NCBI RefSeq assembly: GCF_004851605.1
Contig: NZ_CP031093.1
Coordinates: forward strand, 1,116,001 to 1,180,000
DNA length: 64,000 nucleotides
DNA from: Hydrocarboniclastica marina
GTDB taxonomy: Bacteria > Pseudomonadota > Gammaproteobacteria > Pseudomonadales > Oleiphilaceae
Reading direction: 5' to 3'
This document shows positions 25,098 to 33,949 of the stretch, in pieces. The position numbers and the translations under genes were made by a program. The notes beneath the pieces are model-generated. The model was not told the origin of the DNA. It ran no database searches and worked only from the letters and a program-made list of their open reading frames with translations. The stretch's first letter is position 1, and each line of letters begins with the position of its first letter.

Positions 25098-26137
25098 GTG
25101 CCGGGTTAATGGGCGTTCGCGAAAGCGTAGGTGCCGGTCGCCGGCGGCGTAACCGCCGGTGGACCGCCACGCTGGCTATGCTGGGTGCTGTCCTGGTCGT
25201 GGGCGTTGCGGTGACGCTGATGCTGGGGCAATCGTATACACCGCCGCAGGATGTGATGCGCGTATTGTTGGGAGAACACGTAGCCGGTGCCAGTTTCACC
25301 GTGGAGCATCTGCGGCTGCCAAGGGCATTGCTCTCAGTGCTGGTGGGTATGAGCTTTGGCCTCGGTGGTGTGGCGTTCCAGATCTTGTTGCGCAACCCCC
25401 TGGCCAGCCCCGACATCATCGGCATCAGTTGGGGCGCAAGCGCAGCGGCTGTGTTTGCCATAGTAGTGCTGCAGCTGGATGGTACGGCCGTGTCAGTTTT
25501 TTCCGTGGCTGCGGGGCTCGGCGTAGCGCTGCTGGTTTACGGGCTGTCATCCCGAAACGGGGTGGCCGGCACGCGCCTGATTCTCATAGGCATCGCCGTC
25601 TCGGCCATGATTGAGAGCTTTATTGCCTACCTGCTGTCACTCGCGCCGGCCTGGGACCTGCAGGAAGCCATGCGTTGGCTGACCGGCAGTGTCAATGCGG
25701 CGCAGCTGGAGCAGGCGTGGCCTGTCTTGCTGGGGCTGATGGTGTTCGGTGGGCTTTTGCTGAGCAAGACGCGTGACCTGGAAGCGTTGCGGATGGGAGA
25801 CGACACCGCCGCGGCGCTCGGCGTGCGCGTCGGCCTCACCCGCGCCACGGTGATTGTCTGTGCCGTCGGTATGATCGCTGTCGCTACGGCGGTTACCGGC
25901 CCGATTGCTTTTGTGTCCTTCCTTTCAGGGCCCATAGCCGCGCGTATCGTCGGCTCGAACGGGTCCATCCTGATTCCCTCCGCCCTGGTGGGCGCAAGTC
26001 TGGTGCTGGTCGGTGATTACATCGGCCAGTTCCTGTTGCCTAGCCGTTATCCCGTGGGTGTCGTTACGGGCGCCCTGGGCGCGCCCTATCTTATCTATCT
26101 GATCATTCGCGTGAATCGCGGAGGAGGCTCCCTTTGA
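25094..26137 (+). CDS. FecCD-family siderophore ABC permease, second subunit
   Basis: The 347-residue permease repeats the family blocks: LRLPRALLSVLVGMSFG, NPLASPDIIGISWGAS and TGPIAFVSFLSGPIAARI. The GTG at 25094 is chosen because it overlaps the TGA of the first permease; an ATG five codons in (25109) is an alternative, and longer starts far inside the previous gene are rejected. The N-terminal arginine-rich stretch GRRRRNRR lies on the cytoplasmic side before the first membrane segment. It is followed by the ATPase gene in overlap. Confidence 0.88.
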   Translation: MSAGLMGVRESVGAGRRRRNRRWTATLAMLGAVLVVGVAVTLMLGQSYTPPQDVMRVLLGEHVAGASFTVEHLRLPRALLSVLVGMSFGLGGVAFQILLRNPLASPDIIGISWGASAAAVFAIVVLQLDGTAVSVFSVAAGLGVALLVYGLSSRNGVAGTRLILIGIAVSAMIESFIAYLLSLAPAWDLQEAMRWLTGSVNAAQLEQAWPVLLGLMVFGGLLLSKTRDLEALRMGDDTAAALGVRVGLTRATVIVCAVGMIAVATAVTGPIAFVSFLSGPIAARIVGSNGSILIPSALVGASLVLVGDYIGQFLLPSRYPVGVVTGALGAPYLIYLIIRVNRGGGSL

Positions 26138-26940
26138 CCGTTGGGCACCAGCTTGTTATCGAAAACCTGTCCGCGGGCTATACCGGGCGCACCATTCTTG
26201 AAGGGCTTGACCTGCACATCGAGCCGGGCCGCATCACCTCGATTGTTGGCGCCAACGCCTGTGGCAAATCGACGCTTTTGCGAACCATCTCACGCCTGTT
26301 AGCTCCCAGCGGGGGCAGGGTGCTGCTTGACGGGAAGTCCGTGCATCGCAGTCCGACCCGCCAGCTCGCCCGAACGCTGGGCTTGCTGCCCCAGTCGCCT
26401 GCGGCGCCGGAGGGTATCACCGTAGCTGATCTGGTCAGTCGCGGGCGTCATCCGCACCACGGGTTGCTTTCCCGCTGGAGCCGGCAGGACGACGAAGCTG
26501 TCGCCAACGCGCTGGAGGTCACCCAAACCACGGCGCTTGCGGACCGGGAAGTGGATGAGTTATCGGGAGGTCAGCGCCAGCGTGTCTGGATCGCCATGGC
26601 GCTGGCGCAGGAAACTGACCTGTTACTGCTGGACGAGCCGACGACGTTCCTGGACGTGAGTCATCAGATCGAAGTGTTGGACCTGCTCACCGACCTGAAC
26701 CGTGCGCGCGGCACCACTATTGTCATGGTGTTGCACGACCTCAATCTGGCGGCGCGGTACTCGGACTGCCTGGTCGCCATGGCAGGGGGGCAGATTTACG
26801 CCCACGGACGCCCGGAAGACGTCCTCAGTGAGTCGGTCCTTCTGTCCGTGTTCGGGTTACGCAGCCATGTAATGCCTGACCCTGTTTCCGGCAAGCCGAT
26901 GATGCTGCCCATCGGTCGTCACTGCCTGACGCACGGGTAG
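26134..26940 (+). CDS. Siderophore ABC transporter ATPase (FecE/FepC-like)
   Basis: The 268-residue ATPase has Walker A GANACGKST, a Q-loop LGLLPQSP, signature LSGGQRQR, Walker B LLLLDEPT and a switch histidine in VLHDLNLAARY, all typical of FecE/FepC/FhuC. The start is a TTG at 26134 with GGAGGAGG six bases upstream; it overlaps the previous stop. It powers the two permeases for ferric-siderophore import. A Fur-like site for the receptor gene begins about 80 bp after its stop. Confidence 0.9.
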   Translation: MTVGHQLVIENLSAGYTGRTILEGLDLHIEPGRITSIVGANACGKSTLLRTISRLLAPSGGRVLLDGKSVHRSPTRQLARTLGLLPQSPAAPEGITVADLVSRGRHPHHGLLSRWSRQDDEAVANALEVTQTTALADREVDELSGGQRQRVWIAMALAQETDLLLLDEPTTFLDVSHQIEVLDLLTDLNRARGTTIVMVLHDLNLAARYSDCLVAMAGGQIYAHGRPEDVLSESVLLSVFGLRSHVMPDPVSGKPMMLPIGRHCLTHG

Positions 26941-27021
26941 CGAGGAACAGAGGCTTTTTTGCACGGGCAATATGCGCGGGGATCTGGCCGGAACGGGGTG
27001 GCAGATATAGTTAATCTAAAT

Positions 27022-27040
27022 GAGTATAGTTATCATTATT
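27022..27040. promoter_or_regulatory. Fur-like box before the TonB-dependent receptor
   Basis: GAGTATAGTTATCATTATT agrees with the 19-base Fur consensus at 13 positions, with an exact ATCATTAT right half. It lies 95-113 bp before the receptor ATG, consistent with iron-repressed transcription. Confidence 0.6.
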
Positions 27041-27069
27041 GACAGCATTACGGCGGACGGCGAGAATAT

Positions 27070-27126
27070 GAGGCCTTTTTAATGAAGCCTCTTCCTCAAT
27101 GGTTGAGGATTCCAAACCATTGAGGA
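27070..27126 (+). promoter_or_regulatory. Two tandem leader hairpins, the second hiding the receptor's ribosome binding site
   Basis: A weak stem GAGGC (27070-27074)/GCCTC (27087-27091) is followed by a perfect 11-bp stem CCTCAATGGTT (27094-27104)/AACCATTGAGG (27115-27125) with a ten-base loop. The 3' arm contains the GAGGA that serves the ATG at 27135, so folding would block translation. Confidence 0.65.
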
Positions 27127-27134
27127 TCTGAAGT

Positions 27135-29273
27135 ATGACTCAAGGTAAGCGCCGGGCTGGTTCGGCACAGGCACATCGCCTACACGCCAATAGCACCACA
27201 CTACTTTGCTGCGCCTCGCTGATGGCCAGTCCCCTGAGTGCCTATGCACAAGACCCAAGTGGCGAGAACAAGCCCGACGAGGTATTTCGACTCTCACCCA
27301 TCATCGTCAACGCTCAGGCTTATGCCGACGACGACGCGAACTCCGTTGTGGCCCAGGAACTCTGGGTAGGCGGTAAAGTGGCCACCAGCATTCTCGATAC
27401 GCCTGCCTCCGTTTCGGTCATTACGGAAAAAGAAATCGAGCAGCGCAACGCGACGACAACCGAAGAAATCCTGCAGTACACGCCCGGGGTGGTTACTGAT
27501 TACTACGGGACCGACGACCGCAATGATTATTTCCAGATTCGCGGCTTCCAGGCCACGACCTACCGTGACGGGTTAACGCTCGGCTCGATGCGCGGCGTAC
27601 GGGAGGAGCCCTACGCCTTCGAAAGGGTAGAGGTACTGCGGGGGGCGAACTCCACGCTTTTCGGTCCGGCTGACCCCGGTGGCTCGGTGAATTTTGTCAG
27701 CAAGCGGCCAAGGTTCGAGAGTTTTGGCGAGGGCTACCTGACCTATGGCTCGTTTGACCATAAGGAGGCGGGGGTTGACGTGGGCGACGCGCTCGAAGCC
27801 AGTGAAACCGTGGCCTACCGCTTTACCGGTAAAATCAAGGACAGCGAACGCGAATACGATCACTCCGAAGACGATGACCAATTCGTGATGGGCGGCCTGA
27901 CGTGGGAGCCGACGGCCTATACCTCGGCCACGTTGATCCTGGACTACCTGAATCAGGACAGCACGCCCAACAGCGGTGGCTATCCGTTTGATCGGGAATA
28001 TGACCGGAGTGAGTTCTTCGGGGAGCCGGAATACAACTTTCATGATGTTGAGCGGACCAGCGCTACCACGCAACTGACCCATGACTTCGCCAACGGGCTG
28101 GTCCTGCGGGGGAATCTGCGCTACAGCGACCTGACTGACGACCTCGGTTATGTCTACATCACAGACTCTTCCGACCGGACGGGCACCTTGGTGGATCGCG
28201 GTTATATCGGCACCGATAGCGGCGCAGAAGAACTCATCGGTAACGCCATGCTGCAATACGATGCCAGCTTTGAGCGATTCGACAGCAGCACGCTGGTCGG
28301 CATCGAATATCGCGATGCAACAAGTGAGAGCACATCCGTCTATGCGCCGGGCGCGCCGATCGATGTAGCGGATCCGGTATACAGTGGTGCCCCAGTCAAT
28401 TTGGTGCCATACCGGGGTGAGGAGCAAGATTACAAAACCAAATCTGTCTTCCTGCAGCAGAATCTGTCCTTTGTCGAACGGCTTATTGTCACGGTGGGGG
28501 TACGCAACGACAACCTGGATCTGTCCAGTAAAAACCTGCTTGATAGCACTCGCTCATCCGATGATTTTTCAGAAACCAGCATTCGTGGCGCTGTGACCTA
28601 CCGGGTCACCGACGAAATCTCCACCTACGTCAGCAGGGTAGAATCAGTCGCGCCACCGTCGATCGGTACTGAGCCCGAGCGCGGTGAGCAGTATGAAGTC
28701 GGTATTAAATACTCGCCGCTGGGCATGAATGCGCTGTTTTCGGCGGCGGTCTACGACCTGACGAAGAAAGACATCAGTATCCGGGTCGCTCAGGATGACG
28801 GCACCATCGAAGACGAAACAATCGGCGAGGCTCGCGTGCGCGGGCTTGACCTGGAGGCCAAGGCCGAGCTGATCGAGAACTTGAGCCTGACTGCCGGGTA
28901 CTCCTACATGGATACCGAGGTGCGCCGTGCCGACCCCCTCCGGGATGGGACGACCATTGAAGGGAATGAGTTCAATGTGGCGCCGCGACATACGAGCTCG
29001 CTCTGGAGTTACTACACGCTTTCGCAGATGAACATGAGCTTCGGTCTAGGCGCCCGCTATACCGGCGCTTACTACTTCGACGCCGCCAACACCGCAGAAA
29101 GTGATTCGGCTACCCTGTTCGACGCGGCATTCAGCTACAGGATCGCCAAGGGCACAGATGTCGAGGTTAACGTCAGCAATCTGCTGGATGAGCAGCACGT
29201 GGTAGGTTCTGGAACAGCGGACTACTACAATCCCGGCAGGGAGATCACCGCGACGCTTAGCTACAATTGGTGA
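27135..29273 (+). CDS. TonB-dependent siderophore receptor
   Basis: The 712-residue outer-membrane protein has a long signal peptide ending SAYAQ (about residue 38), a plug domain (SVITEKEIEQRN, QYTPGVVTDYYG, IRGFQATTYRDG, VEVLRGANSTLFG) and a 22-strand barrel ending in the C-terminal aromatic ATLSYNW. It is of the FhuA/FpvA siderophore class; the ligand is unknown. A TonB-box-like stretch (about FRLSPIIVNA) follows the signal. It lies after the import operon with its own Fur-like box and leader hairpins, so it is a separate, probably co-regulated unit. Confidence 0.92.
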   Translation: MTQGKRRAGSAQAHRLHANSTTLLCCASLMASPLSAYAQDPSGENKPDEVFRLSPIIVNAQAYADDDANSVVAQELWVGGKVATSILDTPASVSVITEKEIEQRNATTTEEILQYTPGVVTDYYGTDDRNDYFQIRGFQATTYRDGLTLGSMRGVREEPYAFERVEVLRGANSTLFGPADPGGSVNFVSKRPRFESFGEGYLTYGSFDHKEAGVDVGDALEASETVAYRFTGKIKDSEREYDHSEDDDQFVMGGLTWEPTAYTSATLILDYLNQDSTPNSGGYPFDREYDRSEFFGEPEYNFHDVERTSATTQLTHDFANGLVLRGNLRYSDLTDDLGYVYITDSSDRTGTLVDRGYIGTDSGAEELIGNAMLQYDASFERFDSSTLVGIEYRDATSESTSVYAPGAPIDVADPVYSGAPVNLVPYRGEEQDYKTKSVFLQQNLSFVERLIVTVGVRNDNLDLSSKNLLDSTRSSDDFSETSIRGAVTYRVTDEISTYVSRVESVAPPSIGTEPERGEQYEVGIKYSPLGMNALFSAAVYDLTKKDISIRVAQDDGTIEDETIGEARVRGLDLEAKAELIENLSLTAGYSYMDTEVRRADPLRDGTTIEGNEFNVAPRHTSSLWSYYTLSQMNMSFGLGARYTGAYYFDAANTAESDSATLFDAAFSYRIAKGTDVEVNVSNLLDEQHVVGSGTADYYNPGREITATLSYNW

Positions 29274-29588
29274 GCGTAACCTCTCTCTGGGATTAATGCT
29301 TGGCCGGCACGTTTCGGAAGGGATACCGAAGCTTGCCAGCCATCCCTCACAGACATCGACCCTGGCCTCTGGCTCGGTTCCGCATGACCTGTAGCACCTG
29401 GCTTTCGCTGTAACTCGTAGTGCCCGTCTTCTACTGTAAAAAGGGGCCGGGTTTCCGCTACAACTCTTGATCAGCCCGCGTTTTCCGCTTTGTTTACTTG
29501 CTCGCCGACAGCTTCATGATTAACTTGGCGGGTCCGTATGCTGATGAGGCCTGTTCCAGTCAGCCGAACTGGCCAGAGTGGGGATGTT
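29274..29588. other. Intergenic region without recognised gene
   Basis: I see no gene or clear terminator between the receptor and the lipoprotein hydrolase. Confidence 0.4.
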
Positions 29589-31271
29589 ATGAGTGCTGTC
29601 GCGGGTGGTGTTGTGGGTACGTTCAAAATCTGGTTATTGCTGTGTTCCGCATTGCTGTCCGCGTGCGCGGGGGTCGATGTTAAGGAGCGCTACCAGCAGA
29701 CCGGCCCGGACGTCGCGCTATCGCAGACCTCTTACCATGTTGACATCAAGTCCCATGACGGGGTCGTGCTCAGGGCAACTGTTTACCAGCCTGCGCTGGA
29801 GCCTGGAGTCGACGCACCGGTGATTATCCATACCCACGGGTTTGGGGCCTTTCGCGCGCCCCGTCGCTGGTCAATCTACGGCCAACTGGTGCTCTCGGGA
29901 CAGGCCGCGATGGCCGCCTGGGATTCGGGCTACTGGGTCATCTCCTACGATCAGCGCGGCTTTGGCGACAGCGAAGGTGACGTGCACCTGATGGATCCGG
30001 ACTATGAGGTGAAAGACTTCAGCAGCGTTGTGGATTGGGCTGATGAAAATCTTCCCCGGATACTGCGGGATCCGTCTGGTGACCCCTTTATAGGCGGCAG
30101 TGGCGAGAGCTATGGCGGTGCGGTACAGATTCTCGCCAGCATGCAGGATCCGCGTATTGACGCCATCGTCCCGATCGCCACATGGTACGACCTGAAAGAG
30201 GCGCTCGCGCCCAATGGTGTGGTCCAGAGCTTCTGGCCATTCGCCCTGGACTGGCTGGGCACTATCGGCAGCGGCTTTGACTTCGATCTCATCAACGAGA
30301 CCAGTTATCAATCGGCCCTGGCTGGCGACATAGACAGCGCCACGACGCTGGACATGTCTCGCCGCAGCCCTGCCGAATATTGCGAGAAGGGAGAGGGCAT
30401 CCAGGCCGACGCGCTCTTCATTCAGGGGCTACGGGATGTGCTATTCCCGCTCAATCACGGGCTGGCTAATTGGGAGTGCGCCCGCGAAGCCGGGCAGGAT
30501 GTCTACCTGGTGGCCCTCCAGGACGGGCATATCATGCCATGGCCTATGCAGGCGTTTTCCGGCCTACCCTTGTTCAACACCCAAGCGAACATTCGGTGCG
30601 GACCCTACCGGACTACCGCAGTTGCCATGATCCTGGCCTTCTGGGACGACAAGCTCAAAGGCAAGACCACCATGCGGCCCCGTCACTGCCTGACCTTCGC
30701 GTTTGGTGAGCCTATGCCGTCGGCTGAACTTCTACTGGAGCCGGGCGGTGAGGTCTTCGAGGTGCCGGAGGCGCGGGTCAAGCTGGCGTTCAGCGGGAGT
30801 CTTGAGCTTCTACTTCAGCCCTGGGACTGGTTCGCGGGCTGGTTCATACCCGCGGGAACCGTGCTCCCGGCCACTGAACAGCCCGTGACTGGCGGCACGT
30901 TGCGGCCAGCATTTTTGCCCCTCTACCGGGCTCGCGAAGGTGATTTTCTGGCGGGGGTGCCGCGCCTGCAGCTTGTCACGGCAACGGAGCGGGCTGAGCA
31001 AGCGGGCATGCTATTCGCCGGTATCGGCGTGCGGCGGCCGGGTTCGTCCGCGGTCGAGGTGATCCATGAGCAGTTTACCCCCGTGCCCGTACCCAGCGGC
31101 GAACAGGCCGATATGGCCGGCGTCGTCTACCCCCTGGCAGCTGACGAGACGGTGGGCCTTGTCCTGCAAGGGTACACTGGCGCCTACTACGGCCGGGGCG
31201 AGGGCTGGCGGGACACGGCCCGGGTCAGCGGTGCCGTCACCCTGCCATTACATCATGGGGGCATGGACTGA
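29589..31271 (+). CDS. CocE/NonD-type alpha/beta hydrolase lipoprotein
   Basis: A predicted lipoprotein of about 560 residues. From ATG 29589 (GGGGA upstream) it has a signal with lipobox LLSAC. The hydrolase core carries HGFGAFRAPRR (oxyanion region), the nucleophile elbow GSGESYGGA, a probable Asp in GLRDVLFP and His in LQDGHIMPW. The second half is a beta-rich domain like the C-terminal jelly roll of the X-Pro dipeptidyl-peptidase/cocaine esterase family. It would hydrolyse esters or amides at the cell envelope. It lies 315 bp after the siderophore receptor on the same strand; a part in siderophore release is possible but only inferred from position. Confidence 0.82.
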   Translation: MSAVAGGVVGTFKIWLLLCSALLSACAGVDVKERYQQTGPDVALSQTSYHVDIKSHDGVVLRATVYQPALEPGVDAPVIIHTHGFGAFRAPRRWSIYGQLVLSGQAAMAAWDSGYWVISYDQRGFGDSEGDVHLMDPDYEVKDFSSVVDWADENLPRILRDPSGDPFIGGSGESYGGAVQILASMQDPRIDAIVPIATWYDLKEALAPNGVVQSFWPFALDWLGTIGSGFDFDLINETSYQSALAGDIDSATTLDMSRRSPAEYCEKGEGIQADALFIQGLRDVLFPLNHGLANWECAREAGQDVYLVALQDGHIMPWPMQAFSGLPLFNTQANIRCGPYRTTAVAMILAFWDDKLKGKTTMRPRHCLTFAFGEPMPSAELLLEPGGEVFEVPEARVKLAFSGSLELLLQPWDWFAGWFIPAGTVLPATEQPVTGGTLRPAFLPLYRAREGDFLAGVPRLQLVTATERAEQAGMLFAGIGVRRPGSSAVEVIHEQFTPVPVPSGEQADMAGVVYPLAADETVGLVLQGYTGAYYGRGEGWRDTARVSGAVTLPLHHGGMD

Positions 31272-31311
31272 ACTGTTTTTCCGGGGGGCTCAATTTTTGG
31301 CACTGAGCCTT

Positions 31312-31341
31312 CCCGAACAGAGTACACCCGAACAGAGCGCA
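31312..31341 (+). repeat. 15-bp tandem duplication
   Basis: CCCGAACAGAGTACA (31312-31326) and CCCGAACAGAGCGCA (31327-31341) are tandem copies between two genes; the CGAACAGAG word also occurs near 948 and 9264. Confidence 0.8.
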
Positions 31342-31410
31342 ACAGCAGCGAGGGCGATTGAATCCCGCCATTCTGGCCGGCGCCAAGGCGCTATCGCATG
31401 GCCTTTCGCA

Positions 31411-31905
31411 TCAGTGGCTGCTGTTGTGCTTCTCGTTCTTGTCCTTCTGCTTTTCGTTCTTGGTCCCATCTGGTGCCAGCAGGTACCACTCCCCGCCAAA
31501 GCCGTGTTTATCCTGCCCGGTGACTGAGCCTGCGCCTGTATCCTTGACGAAGTAGTATAGCGGCCAGCCGCCGTAGGTTACCTGGGTGTTCCCATCCTTG
31601 CGCTCGAAGGTTCCCAGCAGATCCTGCTGCAACTTTTCGCCGGCTTCTGGCTGCTCTTCGGTCGTTAAGGGGGGCCAGGCTTTTGCGCACCCGTTGTAAC
31701 AGCTACTTTGCGCGGCAGACTTTCCGTCGCCCTGCGTGTCAGTTGTGAAGAGGTACAGGGTGCGTCCTTCGGCATCAGTAATATAGCTGCCGTAGATGTC
31801 GGACTGAGTGACTTTCAATTGTACCTGGTCGCCGGACTGGGCCAGGGCGGTGCCGGCGAGGCCGAGGGAGAGAGTGGTTGCGGTTAAAAGCTTTTTGACG
31901 TCCAT
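31411..31905 (-). CDS. Secreted repeat protein (COG4315 / PF03640 type)
   Basis: The 164-residue product begins with a signal peptide (MDVKKLLTATTLSLGLAGTALA) and contains two copies of the short secreted repeat typical of COG4315 proteins: TDAEGRTLYLFTTDTQG with CYNGCAKAWPPL, and GGWPLYYFVKD with GFGGEWYLLAPDG. The cysteine pair in CYNGC is conserved in the family. Function is unknown; relatives are exported. It ends in a charged tail (KNEKQKDKNEKHNSSH). The ATG at 31905 lies after a GGAGCG on the minus strand. It is divergent from the CadR-like regulator. Confidence 0.82.
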   Translation of the reverse strand: MDVKKLLTATTLSLGLAGTALAQSGDQVQLKVTQSDIYGSYITDAEGRTLYLFTTDTQGDGKSAAQSSCYNGCAKAWPPLTTEEQPEAGEKLQQDLLGTFERKDGNTQVTYGGWPLYYFVKDTGAGSVTGQDKHGFGGEWYLLAPDGTKNEKQKDKNEKHNSSH

Positions 31906-32094
31906 GTTGGTCGCTCCTGAGTGAAATGGGCTCATTGGCTTGAGGCCACTGCCGGCTGGCACAGCACCTGCGCGTATGCATGCAGTTGGCCTCTCTGGCA
32001 GTGTAAACAAAACGGGAAGCCCCGCCTATACGAGTGGTGCGCGCGAATGCTGCGATTCGACAGGGAAGGCTGAAGCCCGGCTGAGCGGTAAACG

Positions 32095-32118
32095 CAAGCA
32101 CAAGCACAAGCACAAGCA
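32095..32118 (+). repeat. CAAGCA hexanucleotide repeat
   Basis: Four perfect CAAGCA units in the intergenic region before the MerR-type regulator gene; non-coding. Confidence 0.92.
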
Positions 32119-32154
32119 CCTAAGCGCCCAGCGCCGTGTGTTGTGGGCTCGACT

Positions 32155-32175
32155 ACCCTGGAGCTACTATAGTGT
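32155..32175 (+). promoter_or_regulatory. MerR-type operator before cadR
   Basis: The dyad ACCCT...AGTGT with a central GGAGCTACTAT resembles, read on the other strand, the CadR/PbrR operator (consensus roughly ACCCTATAGT-GCTACAGGGT, from memory). It lies 23-43 bp before the regulator ATG, with TCGACT in the -35 position just to its left. Confidence 0.5.
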
Positions 32176-32197
32176 TTGCGTCTATGGAGAATGACTT

Positions 32198-32674
32198 ATG
32201 AAGATCGGCCAGCTTGCCAAACGGATCAATTCGCCAGTGGAGACGATTCGCTACTGGGAAAAAGAGGGGTTATTGCCGGAGCCAAAGCGCAGTGACGGCA
32301 ACTACCGCGTCTACACCGATGCCCATCTGGAGCGCCTGCTGTTCGTGCGCAACTGCCGGACCCTGGATATGAGCCTGAACGAGATCCGCGAGCTCCTGCG
32401 GCTGTGGGACCGACCCCAGGAAGACTGTGGTGAAGTCAATGAGTTGATTGACAGCCATACCCGTCATGTCGTCGCCCAGATCGACGCCCTGCGGTCGCTG
32501 GAAGCGCAGTTGCGTGAGCTACGCCAGCGTTGCACCAACAGTAGGGCCGTCGAGAACTGTGGAATCATAGAGGGGCTCACCACGGGCTCATTGCCGTGCG
32601 GCTCGACCACCGGTACTCACATGCAAAAGGCGAGCTGTCAGAGTAGCAGCCCCGTACCTCAGCGTAGCCGTTAA
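32198..32674 (+). CDS. cadR: MerR-family heavy-metal regulator, CadR/PbrR-like
   Basis: A 158-residue MerR protein. Its N-terminus MKIGQLAKRINSPVETIRYWEKEGLLP is the winged-helix DNA-binding motif, followed by a long dimerisation helix and cysteines in EDCGEVN, RQRCTN and ENCGII, the arrangement used for divalent cadmium, lead or zinc. The His/Cys-rich tail (SCQSSS, HMQKASC) also fits CadR. It would bind the dyad at 32155-32175 and activate metal efflux. The CDF exporter gene lies downstream in the same direction, 337 bp away, and is the likely target. Confidence 0.82.
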   Translation: MKIGQLAKRINSPVETIRYWEKEGLLPEPKRSDGNYRVYTDAHLERLLFVRNCRTLDMSLNEIRELLRLWDRPQEDCGEVNELIDSHTRHVVAQIDALRSLEAQLRELRQRCTNSRAVENCGIIEGLTTGSLPCGSTTGTHMQKASCQSSSPVPQRSR

Positions 32675-33011
32675 AAAGCGCGTATCCCGGCTTTCTTAGC
32701 TCGTCGCCAATGCCAACAGAAGCCCACTACAGGAATGGCACGTGCTCGCCGGCGCGCCACGGCCGGGAGGTTCTGCTGATGCCTTACCTTACTGGATGCC
32801 TGTCATCGTACCTATGCTGCTTCAGCCTATTTTCCGCGTCTGTCCGCTTGACCCTGTAGTCAGTTCAGGGATTTTAATGGGCGTGCTTCCATTGGCTCGT
32901 CTGCTCGACCGGGCCAACGTGAATTGCGGCGACATGTCTTGAGCTGTCGCGGTGCAAACAGTCGGCGTCTGATGGTTGGGGGCGGCGCCAAACTGAATAA
33001 GGAACGGGAAT
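32675..33011. other. Intergenic region between cadR and the CDF gene
   Basis: I see no convincing gene. It should contain the CDF promoter if the two are not one transcript, but I cannot point to a second MerR-type dyad. Confidence 0.4.
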
Positions 33012-33944
33012 ATGTCCAGTCATAGCCATAGCCATAGCCACAGCCACAGCAACGGCGGCGGTCACAGCCATGGCAGCAGCCGAACCCTGCTATTTGCATT
33101 GGCGTTCACGACCAGCTTCGCTGTGGTAGAGATCATTGGCGGCGTATGGGCCGACTCACTGGCCCTGCTGTCTGACGCCGGGCACATGCTTACTGACTCA
33201 TTGTCTCTTGCGGTCGGGGCGTTCGCGGCATGGCTGGCGGCCCGGCCCGCATCACGTGAGCACTCTTTTGGGCTGCAGCGGGCAGAGGTGCTTGGTGCGC
33301 TGTTCAACGTCATGTTCATGTTTGCGGTTATTGTATTCATCGCTTTCGAGGCGGTCGGTCGTCTGGCTGATCCTCCGGCTGTGAACGGTGACATCGTCCT
33401 GCTCGTCGGCGGCACGGGACTGTTCGTCAATATTGGTGTCGCATGGGTTTTGATGCGGGGTGAGCAGACCATGAATGTGCGGGGGGCACTGTTGCACGTC
33501 ATGGGTGACCTGCTGGGCTCGGTAGCCGCTCTGGCCACCGGGGTCATTATCTACCTGGGTGGGCCGAATGTTGTCGACCCGCTGTTGTCGCTGTTTGTCT
33601 GCCTGTTGATTCTGGTGTCCGCCGTACGTCTTTTGAACGAGGTAACGAGGGTCCTGATGGAAGGCGTGCCGCGCGGCATCGATTCCCGGGAAGTCAGCCA
33701 GGCGTTAGGGAATATCGAAGGCGTGCAGGCGGTCCACGATATGCACATCTGGAGCCTGTCCTCCACGAGTCACGCGCTGGCGGCCCATGTTGATCTGGAG
33801 ACCATGCAGAACTGGCCTGACATTCTCCCTCAGCTGCAGTCGATTCTACGAGAGCGCTTCGACATCGCCCACAGCACGCTGCAGCCTGAGAACGCCAAGG
33901 CCCGGGCATCTTGTGACGCGGACCCTGATTGCGGCGGGACCTGA
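33012..33944 (+). CDS. Cation diffusion facilitator (CzcD/ZitB-like) metal exporter
   Basis: The 310-residue inner-membrane protein has six membrane segments with the CDF metal sites SDAGHMLTDS (segment II) and HVMGDLLGS (segment V), plus a cytoplasmic ferredoxin-like C-terminal domain with HDMHIWSL. It would export Zn, Cd or Co using the proton gradient. The N-terminus is a histidine-serine run, (HS)5 then NGGGHSHGSS, built from five CATAGC/CACAGC hexamers (33021-33050). The tail has DADPDCGG. It follows the CadR-like regulator. Confidence 0.88.
   Translation: MSSHSHSHSHSHSNGGGHSHGSSRTLLFALAFTTSFAVVEIIGGVWADSLALLSDAGHMLTDSLSLAVGAFAAWLAARPASREHSFGLQRAEVLGALFNVMFMFAVIVFIAFEAVGRLADPPAVNGDIVLLVGGTGLFVNIGVAWVLMRGEQTMNVRGALLHVMGDLLGSVAALATGVIIYLGGPNVVDPLLSLFVCLLILVSAVRLLNEVTRVLMEGVPRGIDSREVSQALGNIEGVQAVHDMHIWSLSSTSHALAAHVDLETMQNWPDILPQLQSILRERFDIAHSTLQPENAKARASCDADPDCGGT
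33021..33050 (+). repeat. CATAGC/CACAGC hexamer repeat encoding a His-Ser run
   Basis: Three CATAGC and two CACAGC units in a row encode HSHSHSHSHS at the N-terminus of the CDF exporter; copy changes would keep the frame. Confidence 0.95.
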
Positions 33945-33949
33945 AGCGC

